Source: Brevibacterium marinum
GTDB taxonomy: Bacteria; Actinomycetota; Actinomycetes; Actinomycetales; Brevibacteriaceae
Assembly: GCF_011927955.1 (NCBI RefSeq)
Contig: NZ_JAATJN010000001.1
Location: 2,294,001-2,358,000, forward strand
DNA: 64,000 nt
Reading direction: 5' to 3'
The position numbers and the translations under genes were made by a program. Below are positions 17,967-26,390 of this stretch, in pieces (the first letter of the stretch is position 1; each line of letters opens with the position of its first letter). The notes below the pieces were generated by a model. That model was given only the letters and a program-made list of their open reading frames with translations. It made no database searches and had not been told where the DNA came from.

Positions 17967-19787
17967 TCACACGAAGTCCTTGTACTTATCGAGTGTGCGA
18001 ACCGGCTTGCGCAGAGCATCTCGGCGGAAGGGATCCCCCAGCTCCTTGGTGCACATGACTTCGATGACGGTGGTCTTGCCATCGGTCATCTGGGCCTCCA
18101 CGGCCTTCTGGAGGGCGGGCGCGACCTCGTCGAGCTGGTCGACGACGAGTCCGTCGGCACCCATCGACTCGGCCATCGCGGCGAAGCTCTCACCGTTGTC
18201 CAGTTCACCAGCGATGAAGCGACGGCCGTAGAATTCCACCTGGTTCTTCTTCTCCGCTCCCCACTGCCGGTTGCGGAAGACGACGGCGGTGACCGGGATG
18301 TCGTGTCGGACTGCGGTGAGGACCTCGACCATGCTCATGGCCCAAGCGCCGTCGCCGGCGTAGGCGATGGCGGGACGTTCCGGAGCGGCGCGCTTGGCTC
18401 CGATCATCGTCGGCAGAGCGTAGCCGCAGTTGCCGAAGCTCATCGGGGCGAAGAAGCTGCGGGGGCGTTCGAACCTCAGATAGCTGTGTGCGACCGAGTT
18501 GATGTTGCCGATATCGGTCGAGACCATGACATCGGCGGGCATCGCCTTCTCGAGTTCCCGGAGAACCTGTCGCGGATGGAGCCAGTTGCCCTCTTCCTTC
18601 GCCGCCTCGTCGATGGTGTCGAGGGAGAACTCGTCGCGCTCATGGGTCCACGAATCGAGCTCGGCCTCCCAGGCCTCCTTCTCGGCACGGATGAGCTCTG
18701 CGCGCTGCTCCTTCGTCGCATCGCCGGCGACGTCGCGATCGTTGAGCCGGGCGAGGAGCTCCTGGGCGACGGCCTTGGCATCGCCGCAGATGCCGACATC
18801 GATCTTCTTGACCAGACCGAGCATCTTCTGATCGGCGTCGACCTGGATGATCTTGGCATTCGTGGGCCAGTAGTCGAATTCGTACTGGGGCAGTGTGCCG
18901 AATGGCCCGAGGCGGGTGCCGAGTGCGAGGACCACATCGGCCTGATTGATCAGGGTCATCCCGGCCTTCGACCCCTGGTAGCCCAGCGGTCCTGCCCACA
19001 GCGGGTGGCTGGCCGGGAACGAGTCGTTGTGCTGATAGCTGTTGACCACCGGGGATCCGAGGCGCTCTGCCAAGGAGATGCACTCATCCACTCCATCGGC
19101 CATGACGACGCCGCCTCCGGAGACGATGACGGGATTCTTCGCCGAGGCGAGCAGCGCTGCCGCTTCCTCCAGGCTTTCGGTTCCGCCTGTGCCGCGATCG
19201 ATCTTCTGCGGCTGGGGAATCTCGGGAGAGCATTCCCCATAGAAGTAGTCGCGGGGGATATTCAGCTGGGTCGGGCCCATCTCGGACTTCGCCCGGTCGA
19301 AGCAGCGGGCGGTGAACTCGGACATGCGGGTCGCGTTGCTGACGTGTCCCTGGTACTTCGTGAACTCCTGGAACATCGGCAGCTGATTGGCCTCTTGGAA
19401 TCCGCCCAGTCCGATGGAGCCCGTCCCCGCTTCCGGGGTGACGACGACCACCGGTGAGTGCGCCCAGAAGGCGGCCGCGATGGCCGTCACGCAGTTCGAG
19501 ATGCCCGGTCCGTTCTGTCCGGTGACGACACCGTGTCGGCCCGAAGCGCGGGCGTAGCCGTCCGCCATGTGCGCCGCACCCTGTTCATGGACCACGGGAA
19601 TGAAGTCGATGCCTGCGGGGGCGAATATGTCCATCGCGTCCATGAATGCCGAACCCATGATGCCGAAGATGTCGGTGACGCCGTTGGCGACCATCGTTTC
19701 GACGAATGCTTCGGACGATGTGATCTTCTGTGGTTTCGCAGCATCGCTGAGTGCCGTCTTTTCGGTTCGATCGGCCAGTTCCGTCAT
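17967..19787 (-). CDS. xsc: Sulfoacetaldehyde acetyltransferase
   Basis: A 606-residue thiamine-diphosphate enzyme that converts sulfoacetaldehyde and phosphate to acetyl phosphate and sulfite, the carbon-sulfur bond cleavage of taurine dissimilation. The TPP glutamate lies in HEQGAAHMADGYAR. The Mg-TPP motif is AGDGAWAMSMVEVLTAVRHD, followed by the Xsc-specific FRNRQWGAEKKNQV and, near the N-terminus, GIMGSAFMDAMDIF. The start at 19787 has AGGAGA upstream; an in-frame start at 19817 has none. It is divergent from iclR, with a consensus-like promoter and palindromic sites between. Tpa and Pta of the same pathway lie 6-8 kb away. Confidence 0.93.
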   Translation of the reverse strand: MTELADRTEKTALSDAAKPQKITSSEAFVETMVANGVTDIFGIMGSAFMDAMDIFAPAGIDFIPVVHEQGAAHMADGYARASGRHGVVTGQNGPGISNCVTAIAAAFWAHSPVVVVTPEAGTGSIGLGGFQEANQLPMFQEFTKYQGHVSNATRMSEFTARCFDRAKSEMGPTQLNIPRDYFYGECSPEIPQPQKIDRGTGGTESLEEAAALLASAKNPVIVSGGGVVMADGVDECISLAERLGSPVVNSYQHNDSFPASHPLWAGPLGYQGSKAGMTLINQADVVLALGTRLGPFGTLPQYEFDYWPTNAKIIQVDADQKMLGLVKKIDVGICGDAKAVAQELLARLNDRDVAGDATKEQRAELIRAEKEAWEAELDSWTHERDEFSLDTIDEAAKEEGNWLHPRQVLRELEKAMPADVMVSTDIGNINSVAHSYLRFERPRSFFAPMSFGNCGYALPTMIGAKRAAPERPAIAYAGDGAWAMSMVEVLTAVRHDIPVTAVVFRNRQWGAEKKNQVEFYGRRFIAGELDNGESFAAMAESMGADGLVVDQLDEVAPALQKAVEAQMTDGKTTVIEVMCTKELGDPFRRDALRKPVRTLDKYKDFV

Positions 19788-19872
19788 TGCAACGTCTCCT
19801 GTTCGTCGTGCGACCACTGCTTTGTGGTCTCGGATTTGTGTTCATATCACTTTGAAAAGCGGAACATGTTTG

Positions 19873-19901
19873 ACGTTAGTGAGCGGGCCTCGTCGTGTCA
19901 A
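19873..19901 (-). promoter_or_regulatory. sigma70-like promoter of xsc
   Basis: On the minus strand TTGACA (19896-19901) is separated by exactly 17 bases from TAACGT (19873-19878). This points toward xsc, about 85 bases upstream of its start. Confidence 0.6.
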
Positions 19902-19905
19902 CAGA

Positions 19906-19944
19906 GTTCCGAAAAAGATTTCATTTGATACGATAATTCGGAAC
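19906..19944. promoter_or_regulatory. Probable IclR-type operator between xsc and iclR
   Basis: GTTCCGAA (19906-19913) is mirrored by TTCGGAAC (19937-19944) across 23 bases. Further GGAAC/TTCCG half-sites occur at 19861-19865 and just after 19950. The left arm abuts the xsc -35 box. Binding by the divergent IclR protein is inferred. Confidence 0.5.
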
Positions 19945-20026
19945 ACTGAGATTCCGGGCGGCGATGCCCGGATTCGATGACGATTCCAAGACAACGATGC
20001 CCGCGGGGGATGGGAGGACGAGGATC

Positions 20027-20851
20027 ATGGACGATGCAGCAGAGCCGACAACCGACGAGGGTCTCTCGCTTGCTGGTGAGACTCCTGCACTGAGGATGGT
20101 GTCTCTATTGGAGTTCATCTCCACCCGAGACCAGATCTTCACGCTGCAGTCCCTGGTCGTGCAGACGGGCCTGCCGAAACCCACCCTGCATCGCATGCTC
20201 CAGCAGCTCGAGGGTGCGGGTCTGCTCACTCGGCACAGCGATGGACGCCACTACGGCACGGGAGCCCGTTTGAGACGGATGGCCGAGGACGTTCTGCTCA
20301 ATGATTCTCGGCAGGGGGCAAGGAGGATGACCCTGGCGCAGCTGGCCGAAGAGGTCGGCGAGAGCTGCAACCTCACCGCAGTCTCCGGCAATGACGTCAT
20401 CTACCTCGATCGCGTCGAGACCTCCCACCCGCTGCGAGTGCATCTCGAGGCCGGCAGCCGTGTGCCCATCCATGCCTCGGCGAGCGGGAAGATGATCGCC
20501 TCGCAGTACGGAGACACCCCCCGTCGTCGGCTGCTCACCAGTGCGCAGCTGAGAGCCTTCACCTCGAACACCGTCACTGACCCGGATGTGCTGGATGAAG
20601 AACTCGGTTCCGTCCGTCAGGTCGGTTATGCCCTGGACCGGCAGGAGTACCTCGAGGGACTCGTCTGCTTGGCGGTGCTCATCCCCACGGACATCGGCCG
20701 CTCGAACCAAGCTCTGGCGGTCCAGGCTCCCGTGATCCGCAAGTCGATCGACGACCTCGTCGAACTCCTGCCAGTGGTTCGCGCCGCCGCGAAGCGCATG
20801 GCCGTTCTCAACGAGATCGATCGCGACGATGCGACCGCATCCTCGGCCTGA
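20027..20851 (+). CDS. IclR-family transcriptional regulator
   Basis: A 274-residue regulator. Its winged helix-turn-helix is at about 17-75 (LRMVSLLEFISTRDQIFTLQSLVVQTGLPKPTLHRMLQQLE), followed by the IclR effector domain (YLDRVETSHPLRVHLEAGSRVPIHASASGKMI). I prefer ATG at 20027 with GAGGA upstream; earlier in-frame ATGs at 19964 and 19997 only add an unstructured tail. It diverges from xsc and lies upstream of the CobS/CobT-like genes on the same strand, so it may control both directions. Effector unknown; sulfoacetaldehyde or a related compound is a guess. Confidence 0.9.
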   Translation: MDDAAEPTTDEGLSLAGETPALRMVSLLEFISTRDQIFTLQSLVVQTGLPKPTLHRMLQQLEGAGLLTRHSDGRHYGTGARLRRMAEDVLLNDSRQGARRMTLAQLAEEVGESCNLTAVSGNDVIYLDRVETSHPLRVHLEAGSRVPIHASASGKMIASQYGDTPRRRLLTSAQLRAFTSNTVTDPDVLDEELGSVRQVGYALDRQEYLEGLVCLAVLIPTDIGRSNQALAVQAPVIRKSIDDLVELLPVVRAAAKRMAVLNEIDRDDATASSA

Positions 20852-20888
20852 ACCACCGACTCACACAGACTGCGAAAGGACGGCGCAA

Positions 20889-21839
20889 ATGGCCGACGAT
20901 ACAACGATTCGAGACATGTTCGGCATCGATGCAGACATGCCGGTGCCCGTTCTCGACGACGACAGTGACCTGATCCCGACCATCGATGAGAACTATCGGT
21001 TCGATCCGCAGGTGACCCGAGCCGTCCTGGCCGGGTTCGCCCATGGCTCGCGAGTGCTGGTCCAGGGACTGCACGGGACGGGGAAGTCGACTCATATCGA
21101 GCAGATCGCGGCCCGTCTGAACTGGCCGGTCATGCGCGTCAACCTCGACGGCCAGATCTCACGCGCCGATCTCGTGGGCAAGGACCAGGTCGTCATCGAA
21201 GACGGTCAGCCCCGCACAGCCTTCGAAGAGGGAGTCATCCCCTATGCCCTGAGCCGACCGATGGCTCTGGTCTTCGACGAATACGATGCGGGCCGACCGG
21301 AGGTCATGTTCATCATCCAGCGCCTGCTCGAACGCGATGGGCACTTCACCCTCACAGAGCAGAACCGGGTGATCCGCCCGCATCCGAACTTCCGCCTCTT
21401 CGCCACGGCCAACACCGTCGGGCTGGGCAACATCAACGGTCTCTACCACGGAGTCAACCGGCTCAACCAAGCTCAACTCGACCGCTGGAACATCATCGCC
21501 TCACTCGACTACCTCGACCCCGAAGAGGAATTCCTCGTCGTCACCGGGCAAGTGCCCGAAGCCGCGGATACCGTCGGCACCGACGGAGTACGGACGATGA
21601 TCGAGGTAGCGGCGCTGACGAGGAGCGGATTCGCTGCCGGTGACGTCTCTGCACTCATGTCGCCGCGCACGGTCATCTCCTGGGCCCAGAACTCGGTGAT
21701 CTTCGGCGACGTCGAACTCGCCTTCAGATTCTCCTTCCTCAACCGCTGTGATCCCTCCGAGCATCCTCTCGTCGCGGAATACTATCAGCGCTGCTTCGGC
21801 GATGAACTCAGCGTCAGTGAGATCGTGAAGGCAAGCTGA
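20889..21839 (+). CDS. CobS/MoxR-type AAA+ ATPase
   Basis: A 316-residue AAA+ protein. Walker A GLHGTGKST is at 60-68 and Walker B LVFDEYD at 127-133. ATANTVGLGNINGLYHGV is the sensor region shared with the CobS subunit of aerobic cobaltochelatase, and a C-terminal lid follows. It starts 37 bases after iclR (RBS AAAGGACGG) and overlaps the next gene by one base. No cobN or corrin gene is nearby. CobS/CobT-like pairs outside cobalamin loci are thought to act as remodelling ATPase plus VWA adaptor for metalloenzymes. Here the client is unknown. Family confident, function not. Confidence 0.85.
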   Translation: MADDTTIRDMFGIDADMPVPVLDDDSDLIPTIDENYRFDPQVTRAVLAGFAHGSRVLVQGLHGTGKSTHIEQIAARLNWPVMRVNLDGQISRADLVGKDQVVIEDGQPRTAFEEGVIPYALSRPMALVFDEYDAGRPEVMFIIQRLLERDGHFTLTEQNRVIRPHPNFRLFATANTVGLGNINGLYHGVNRLNQAQLDRWNIIASLDYLDPEEEFLVVTGQVPEAADTVGTDGVRTMIEVAALTRSGFAAGDVSALMSPRTVISWAQNSVIFGDVELAFRFSFLNRCDPSEHPLVAEYYQRCFGDELSVSEIVKAS

Positions 21840-23557
21840 TGACCGGCCTCGGATCGCTGTCATCGCAGCACTCTTCCCACCGAGAGGAGGCTATGCTGGA
21901 GAGGCGTCTGGCCTCGGTATTCAGGGCACTGAGCGGCGATCCCGGAGTCGACCTGTGGGCGCACCGGCCCATCGACTCCCGCGGGACATTGCCGATGAAC
22001 GCCCCTCACCTCTACCCGAACCCCCGCACATCCGGTCTCGGTTCGCTGCGAGGAGCCACGGATGCGATGGCCATGCGCCGCAAGTTCAGCGACCTGGAGG
22101 TGCACCGTGTAATGCTGCCCGAGGCCAGAGAGGAACGACTCCTCGTCGAGATCCTCGAACAGTGCCGGTGCGAGTCCTTGGCCCCGCACGCGGGAGTCCG
22201 GGCCAATCTGTCGCTGCGCCATGCCGACTGGCGCAGCGAATACCTTCGCAGCCGACTCCATGAGACGCATCTGGGCATGCTGTTGTTCACGGTCATCCTC
22301 GTCACCCGGGCCGCACTGACCCGCGAGCCGATCACCCCCGCCGAGTCCGATCTGATCGAAGAGGCCCGCTTCGAGATCTCTGCCGATCTGGGTCCGTTCT
22401 TGCCGTTCCTGAAAGCGGCACGGCACGATCAGCATGCCTTCGCCGAGGTGGCCCGTGACCTTGCGCGCACGATCGCCGGTCGCATCACTGCGCTCGAAGA
22501 TCGGGAGAGCACACGGACCGGAGCCCGCCAACGTCGAGCAACGGCGAGCCTGCCTCTGGTCTTCGACGTCAGCGAGGACTTGTTCGCCCCCGTCTCGGAT
22601 TCGATGGGTGGACGCCTCCACCTCGCCCAGGGATATCGCATTTGGGACACGAGCTTCGACAGGACATCCCATATCACCGACCTGGTCAGGGCCGATAGCC
22701 TGAGCAGCGGGCGTCGCACGATCGCCGAGGAGACTGCCCGACTCGCGGTGCCGCTGGCTCCCGTCGTCACCCGCCTGCACAGCGTCATCGACGATGACAC
22801 CGATGTCCACGAGGCCGTCGATGCCGATGAAGGCATTCTGGATTCCTCACGACTGACACGGCTGCTCACCTCTCCCGGAGACCCCCGGGTGTTCCGCGGA
22901 CGCTCGCAGAGGGCTCAGACGGACTGCGCCGTGACCTTCCTGCTCGACCTCTCAGGGTCGATGAAACCGTATGCGTCCCGGCTCGGTGCGCTCCTCGACG
23001 TCATCGTCACGGCCCTCGACCGGCTGGACGTGAGCACGGAGATCCTCGGGTTCACCACGAATGCGTGGAACGGCGGTCGCCTGCGACAGAACTGGAAGAA
23101 GGCGGGATCTCCCGCCGGTCCCGGCCGCCTCAACGAGGTTCATCACATCGTGCTCAAGGCCGCACACTCCTCATGGCGCCGCTCGCGGACCCACCTGGGC
23201 GGGATCCTCAAGACCTCGCTGTTCCGCGAAGGCATCGATGCCGAGGGCCTGCGGTGGGCCGTCGACCGGCTGCGCAGCCAGCAAGCGGCGAAGTCGGCTG
23301 TGGTCGTCATCAGCGACGGACTGCCTGCCGATTCAGCCACCGGTGAGGCCAACGACGAGCACTTCCTGGCCCGCGACCTCCAGGCGACGGTGGCCAGTCT
23401 GCGCCGAGCCGGGGACATCGGAGTGATCGGAATCGGTGTTGACACGGATCCGAGCCTCATCTATCCCGTCGGCGTCGAGGTTGCCCCCGAGGACGTGGGA
23501 GACGCGGCATCGGTGCGCGCACTCGTAGACGCGCTCCGCAGGGTCCTCGGGCGCTGA
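21839..23557 (+). CDS. CobT-like von Willebrand A-domain protein
   Basis: A 572-residue soluble protein coupled to the CobS-like ATPase through a TGATG stop-start overlap. The C-terminal 200 residues form a VWA domain with the MIDAS motif VTFLLDLSGSMKPYASRL (about 365-382), TKSxF-like KTSLFREGIDAEGL, and VVVISDGLPAD. The N-terminal part is predominantly helical, as in CobT, though the long acidic middle of true CobT is missing. It would bind a divalent metal and link the ATPase to its substrate protein. See the finding on this pair. Confidence 0.8.
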   Translation: MTGLGSLSSQHSSHREEAMLERRLASVFRALSGDPGVDLWAHRPIDSRGTLPMNAPHLYPNPRTSGLGSLRGATDAMAMRRKFSDLEVHRVMLPEAREERLLVEILEQCRCESLAPHAGVRANLSLRHADWRSEYLRSRLHETHLGMLLFTVILVTRAALTREPITPAESDLIEEARFEISADLGPFLPFLKAARHDQHAFAEVARDLARTIAGRITALEDRESTRTGARQRRATASLPLVFDVSEDLFAPVSDSMGGRLHLAQGYRIWDTSFDRTSHITDLVRADSLSSGRRTIAEETARLAVPLAPVVTRLHSVIDDDTDVHEAVDADEGILDSSRLTRLLTSPGDPRVFRGRSQRAQTDCAVTFLLDLSGSMKPYASRLGALLDVIVTALDRLDVSTEILGFTTNAWNGGRLRQNWKKAGSPAGPGRLNEVHHIVLKAAHSSWRRSRTHLGGILKTSLFREGIDAEGLRWAVDRLRSQQAAKSAVVVISDGLPADSATGEANDEHFLARDLQATVASLRRAGDIGVIGIGVDTDPSLIYPVGVEVAPEDVGDAASVRALVDALRRVLGR

Positions 23558-23604
23558 GCGCGGAGCTCTCGACCGCTGAGCTCAGAGTCTTCGGGCGTTG
23601 AGCT

Positions 23605-23637
23605 GATCGGCCCGCTGCCGTCAGCAGCGGGCCGATC
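23605..23637. terminator. Bidirectional terminator hairpin
   Basis: A perfect 14-bp stem (GATCGGCCCGCTGC and complement) with loop CGTCA lies between the convergent ends of the CobT-like gene and the APC permease gene. Confidence 0.8.
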
Positions 23638-23662
23638 TCTAATTGCTGGGGTGTCTATCCCT

Positions 23663-25243
23663 TCAGAAGCCTCGGTTCTCGGTTGTCAGCGTCCCATCGC
23701 GTCGCATCTCTGCGCGCTCGCTGAACCGGGTGACTGCTGGACGGATGTCACCGAGGACTAGGCGATCGACCTGGTGGTCGGTGAGCTTCCTGTTGTGGCG
23801 AATGCGTGAGAGGAAGAAGACGACACCGATGACGATCCACACGGCCAGGGCGATGAGCGATTCTTTGCCCAGCGCACCGGGAGAGCCCGGAATGAGCAAG
23901 AGGAGCATGAAGATGATCGCAATCACCGCGCCCACACCGGACAGAACCTTCTTCGTCGTCGAGTACATGCCCGGCAGAGCCTCAGGATCCTGCGCTTCAC
24001 GGGTGGGACGAAAGATCCTGAACGCACACAGGCAGGTGTAGAGGTAGGCGATGGTCACACCGATCGACGACATGTCGACGACCCAGGTCAGTGCCGCACG
24101 CCCGAACCACGGGCTGATGAGGCAGACGATGAGGACGGCGATGATCCCGATATGCGGTGTCTTGTACTTCGGATGCAGCCGAGCGAAGATGGGTGGGATC
24201 ATCTGTGCACGGCCCATGGCCATGAGGACTCGGCTGGCGGAGACGTAGAAGCCGTTGAGGCCGGTGCTCACTCCCATTGTGATAGCGATGGCAAGCAGGA
24301 AGAGTCCTGAGCCACCGATGACGCCGGTGACTGCATCGGCCGTGCCCCATGCCGACCCCGAGTTCGCCAGTGCCTGCCAAGGTTCGGCCATCGACACCGA
24401 GACGAGCATCGCCATGTAGAGGGCTGCGGCGGTGACGATCGCGAGCACGATGAGGCGGAGTGCTTTGGCAGGGGAGAAGTCGAACTCCTCGGCGGCCTGC
24501 GGGACATTGTCGAAGCCGATGAAGGCCCAGGGAGCGATTGCGACGATCGCGATGATCGCAGCCACCGGGTTGACCCCGTCGGGCAGCGCTGGTGACATAT
24601 TGCCGAAATGCGTCGTCGGGCTGGCGATGACTGAGATGATGATTGCGACGACGGCGATGATCATGAGCACGCAGGCCCAGAACTGGATCCGTCCGGACAG
24701 TGCGGTGCCGCGGATGTTGAGGACTGCGAAGACGACGAGCGCCGTGACCGAGATGAGGATCTCTGGCAGATACACGTCCCAGCCGGCCACGGAGTAGAGA
24801 TAGCCCTGTTCGATGACCGAGGGCATGATCTTGCGGAACAGCAATGCCAGCGCCGAGGCGTTGAGCGCGACGATGCAGACGTAGCCGAGTGTGAGAAACC
24901 ACCCGGCGAAGAACGCATGGACTCGTCCGTAGCCGATGAGGGCATAGGCCAGTTCGCCTCCGGAGACCGGGAACGTGCGGACGAGGAATCCGTAGCTGAC
25001 GGCGATGATGAGCATCAGCCAGGCGCCGATGGAGAATCCGAGAAGGGTTCCCAGCGGGCCTCCCATCGCCAGCCAATCGGTCGGGAGGATGAAGGCACCC
25101 CAGCCGACTGCGGAGCCGAGTGCGATGGCGAAGACCCAACGCGGTTTGAGCGTCTTCGCCATCCTCTCGGGTTGTTCGCCGTGACCGGGATCTGACGGTG
25201 TGGTCGCGACGTTCGGAGTTGGGTTCTCTATTGATTTCGACAT
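23663..25243 (-). CDS. APC-family amino acid permease, probable taurine importer
   Basis: A 526-residue membrane protein with about 12 helices. It opens with WVFAIALGSAVGWGAFILP, the APC substrate-binding helix 1 with its unwound GSAVGWG, and later has AIAPWAFIGFDNVPQAAEEF at helix 6. The last hydrophilic residues follow a terminal helix near 465-490. It is the third gene of tpa-pta-permease, starting 18 bases after the pta stop. That makes taurine or a close analogue (hypotaurine, beta-alanine) the likely cargo. Taurine uptake by the APC family is less usual than by TauABC or TRAP systems, so the substrate is inferred from context. Confidence 0.85.
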   Translation of the reverse strand: MSKSIENPTPNVATTPSDPGHGEQPERMAKTLKPRWVFAIALGSAVGWGAFILPTDWLAMGGPLGTLLGFSIGAWLMLIIAVSYGFLVRTFPVSGGELAYALIGYGRVHAFFAGWFLTLGYVCIVALNASALALLFRKIMPSVIEQGYLYSVAGWDVYLPEILISVTALVVFAVLNIRGTALSGRIQFWACVLMIIAVVAIIISVIASPTTHFGNMSPALPDGVNPVAAIIAIVAIAPWAFIGFDNVPQAAEEFDFSPAKALRLIVLAIVTAAALYMAMLVSVSMAEPWQALANSGSAWGTADAVTGVIGGSGLFLLAIAITMGVSTGLNGFYVSASRVLMAMGRAQMIPPIFARLHPKYKTPHIGIIAVLIVCLISPWFGRAALTWVVDMSSIGVTIAYLYTCLCAFRIFRPTREAQDPEALPGMYSTTKKVLSGVGAVIAIIFMLLLLIPGSPGALGKESLIALAVWIVIGVVFFLSRIRHNRKLTDHQVDRLVLGDIRPAVTRFSERAEMRRDGTLTTENRGF

Positions 25244-25261
25244 GGCACCTAACTTTCGTCA

Positions 25262-26380
25262 CTACTCTGTGAACGTGGGTTCAGTGGTGGGTTCTCGGAG
25301 CGGCTGCTGAGTCGCCGTGGTCGGGGTGAGCGCCTGCAGGCACGTGATGAGGGCGACGTTGACGATGTCGGACACACTCGCCCCGCGGGAGAGGTCGTTG
25401 ATCGGAGCCGCCAGACCTTGGAGCAGCGGCCCGAAGGCGTGGGCTCCGGCGAGGCGCTCGGCGATCTTGTATCCGATGTTGCCGGCGGCCAGGTTCGGGA
25501 AGACGAGCACATTGGCGTGCCCTGCGACCTCAGAGTCCGGAGCCTTCGACTTCGCCACCGATTCGACGATCGCGGCATCGAACTGCAGCTCGCCGTCGAC
25601 ATCGAGTTCGGGGCGAGTGTTGCGGATCCGCTGTGTTGCGAGCCTGACCGTGTCGATGTCTGTGTGTTGTGCGGATCCGGCCGTGGAGAAGGAGAGCATC
25701 GCCACCGAGGGAGAGGTTCCGGTGATCGCGGCGAAGGTCCGCGCTGTGGCCACGGCGATGGCGGCGAGCTGTTCGTCATCGGGGACGGGGATGACGGCAC
25801 AGTCGCCGAACCCCAGATACCGCCCATCGGCCAGCTTCATGAGGAACGATGAACTGAGCACGGTCGAATCCGCAGCCAGCCCGACGATCTTCAGGGCTGC
25901 CCGGATGACATCGGCGGTCGGGCGATCCGCACCGGCGACGGCTGCGTCGGCGGCACCTTCTGCGACTGCTGCGGCGGCGAGGCAGACGGGATCTTTCAGC
26001 CACTGTTCGGTGAGATGGCGATGCTTTCTCTCCGCTCTGCGTCGAATCCGTGCACCAGTGGCTCCGGCTGCGAGATCTGAGGGATTTTCCACACTCCACT
26101 CGTCGACTCCCGCGATGCTGAGCCTCTCACCGCGACGCAGGACCTCTTCCCGGTCGCCGATGAGGACGGGACTCAGTCCAGCCTCGGCGAGGACACCGGC
26201 AGCACGAAGGATGCGGTCATCGTGGGATTCCGCGAGAACCACTCTGGGACGCATTCCGCGTCCACACAACCCGAGCACCCGCTCGAGCAGCATCGGGTCG
26301 ACCTCGACCTCGTCGGGAAAGGGCACGGGCTGGGCCGTGAGAGTGTTCGTCTGACTGCGTGCTGCCGGTGTCTTCAACAT
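25262..26380 (-). CDS. pta: Phosphate acetyltransferase
   Basis: A 372-residue enzyme with the PTA_PTB fold: GMRPRVVLAESHDDRILRAA near 42, AVAGADRPTADVIRAAL near 145, TAGSAQHTDIDTVRLAT near 235, VFPNLAAGNIGYKIAERLAGAHAFGPLLQGL near 295 and a terminal NVALITCLQAL. It converts the acetyl phosphate made by Xsc into acetyl-CoA. This is the short single-domain form typical of taurine gene clusters, not the long enteric Pta. It starts 10 bases downstream of the tpa stop. Confidence 0.93.
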   Translation of the reverse strand: MLKTPAARSQTNTLTAQPVPFPDEVEVDPMLLERVLGLCGRGMRPRVVLAESHDDRILRAAGVLAEAGLSPVLIGDREEVLRRGERLSIAGVDEWSVENPSDLAAGATGARIRRRAERKHRHLTEQWLKDPVCLAAAAVAEGAADAAVAGADRPTADVIRAALKIVGLAADSTVLSSSFLMKLADGRYLGFGDCAVIPVPDDEQLAAIAVATARTFAAITGTSPSVAMLSFSTAGSAQHTDIDTVRLATQRIRNTRPELDVDGELQFDAAIVESVAKSKAPDSEVAGHANVLVFPNLAAGNIGYKIAERLAGAHAFGPLLQGLAAPINDLSRGASVSDIVNVALITCLQALTPTTATQQPLREPTTEPTFTE

Positions 26381-26390
26381 GGGCCGATCC

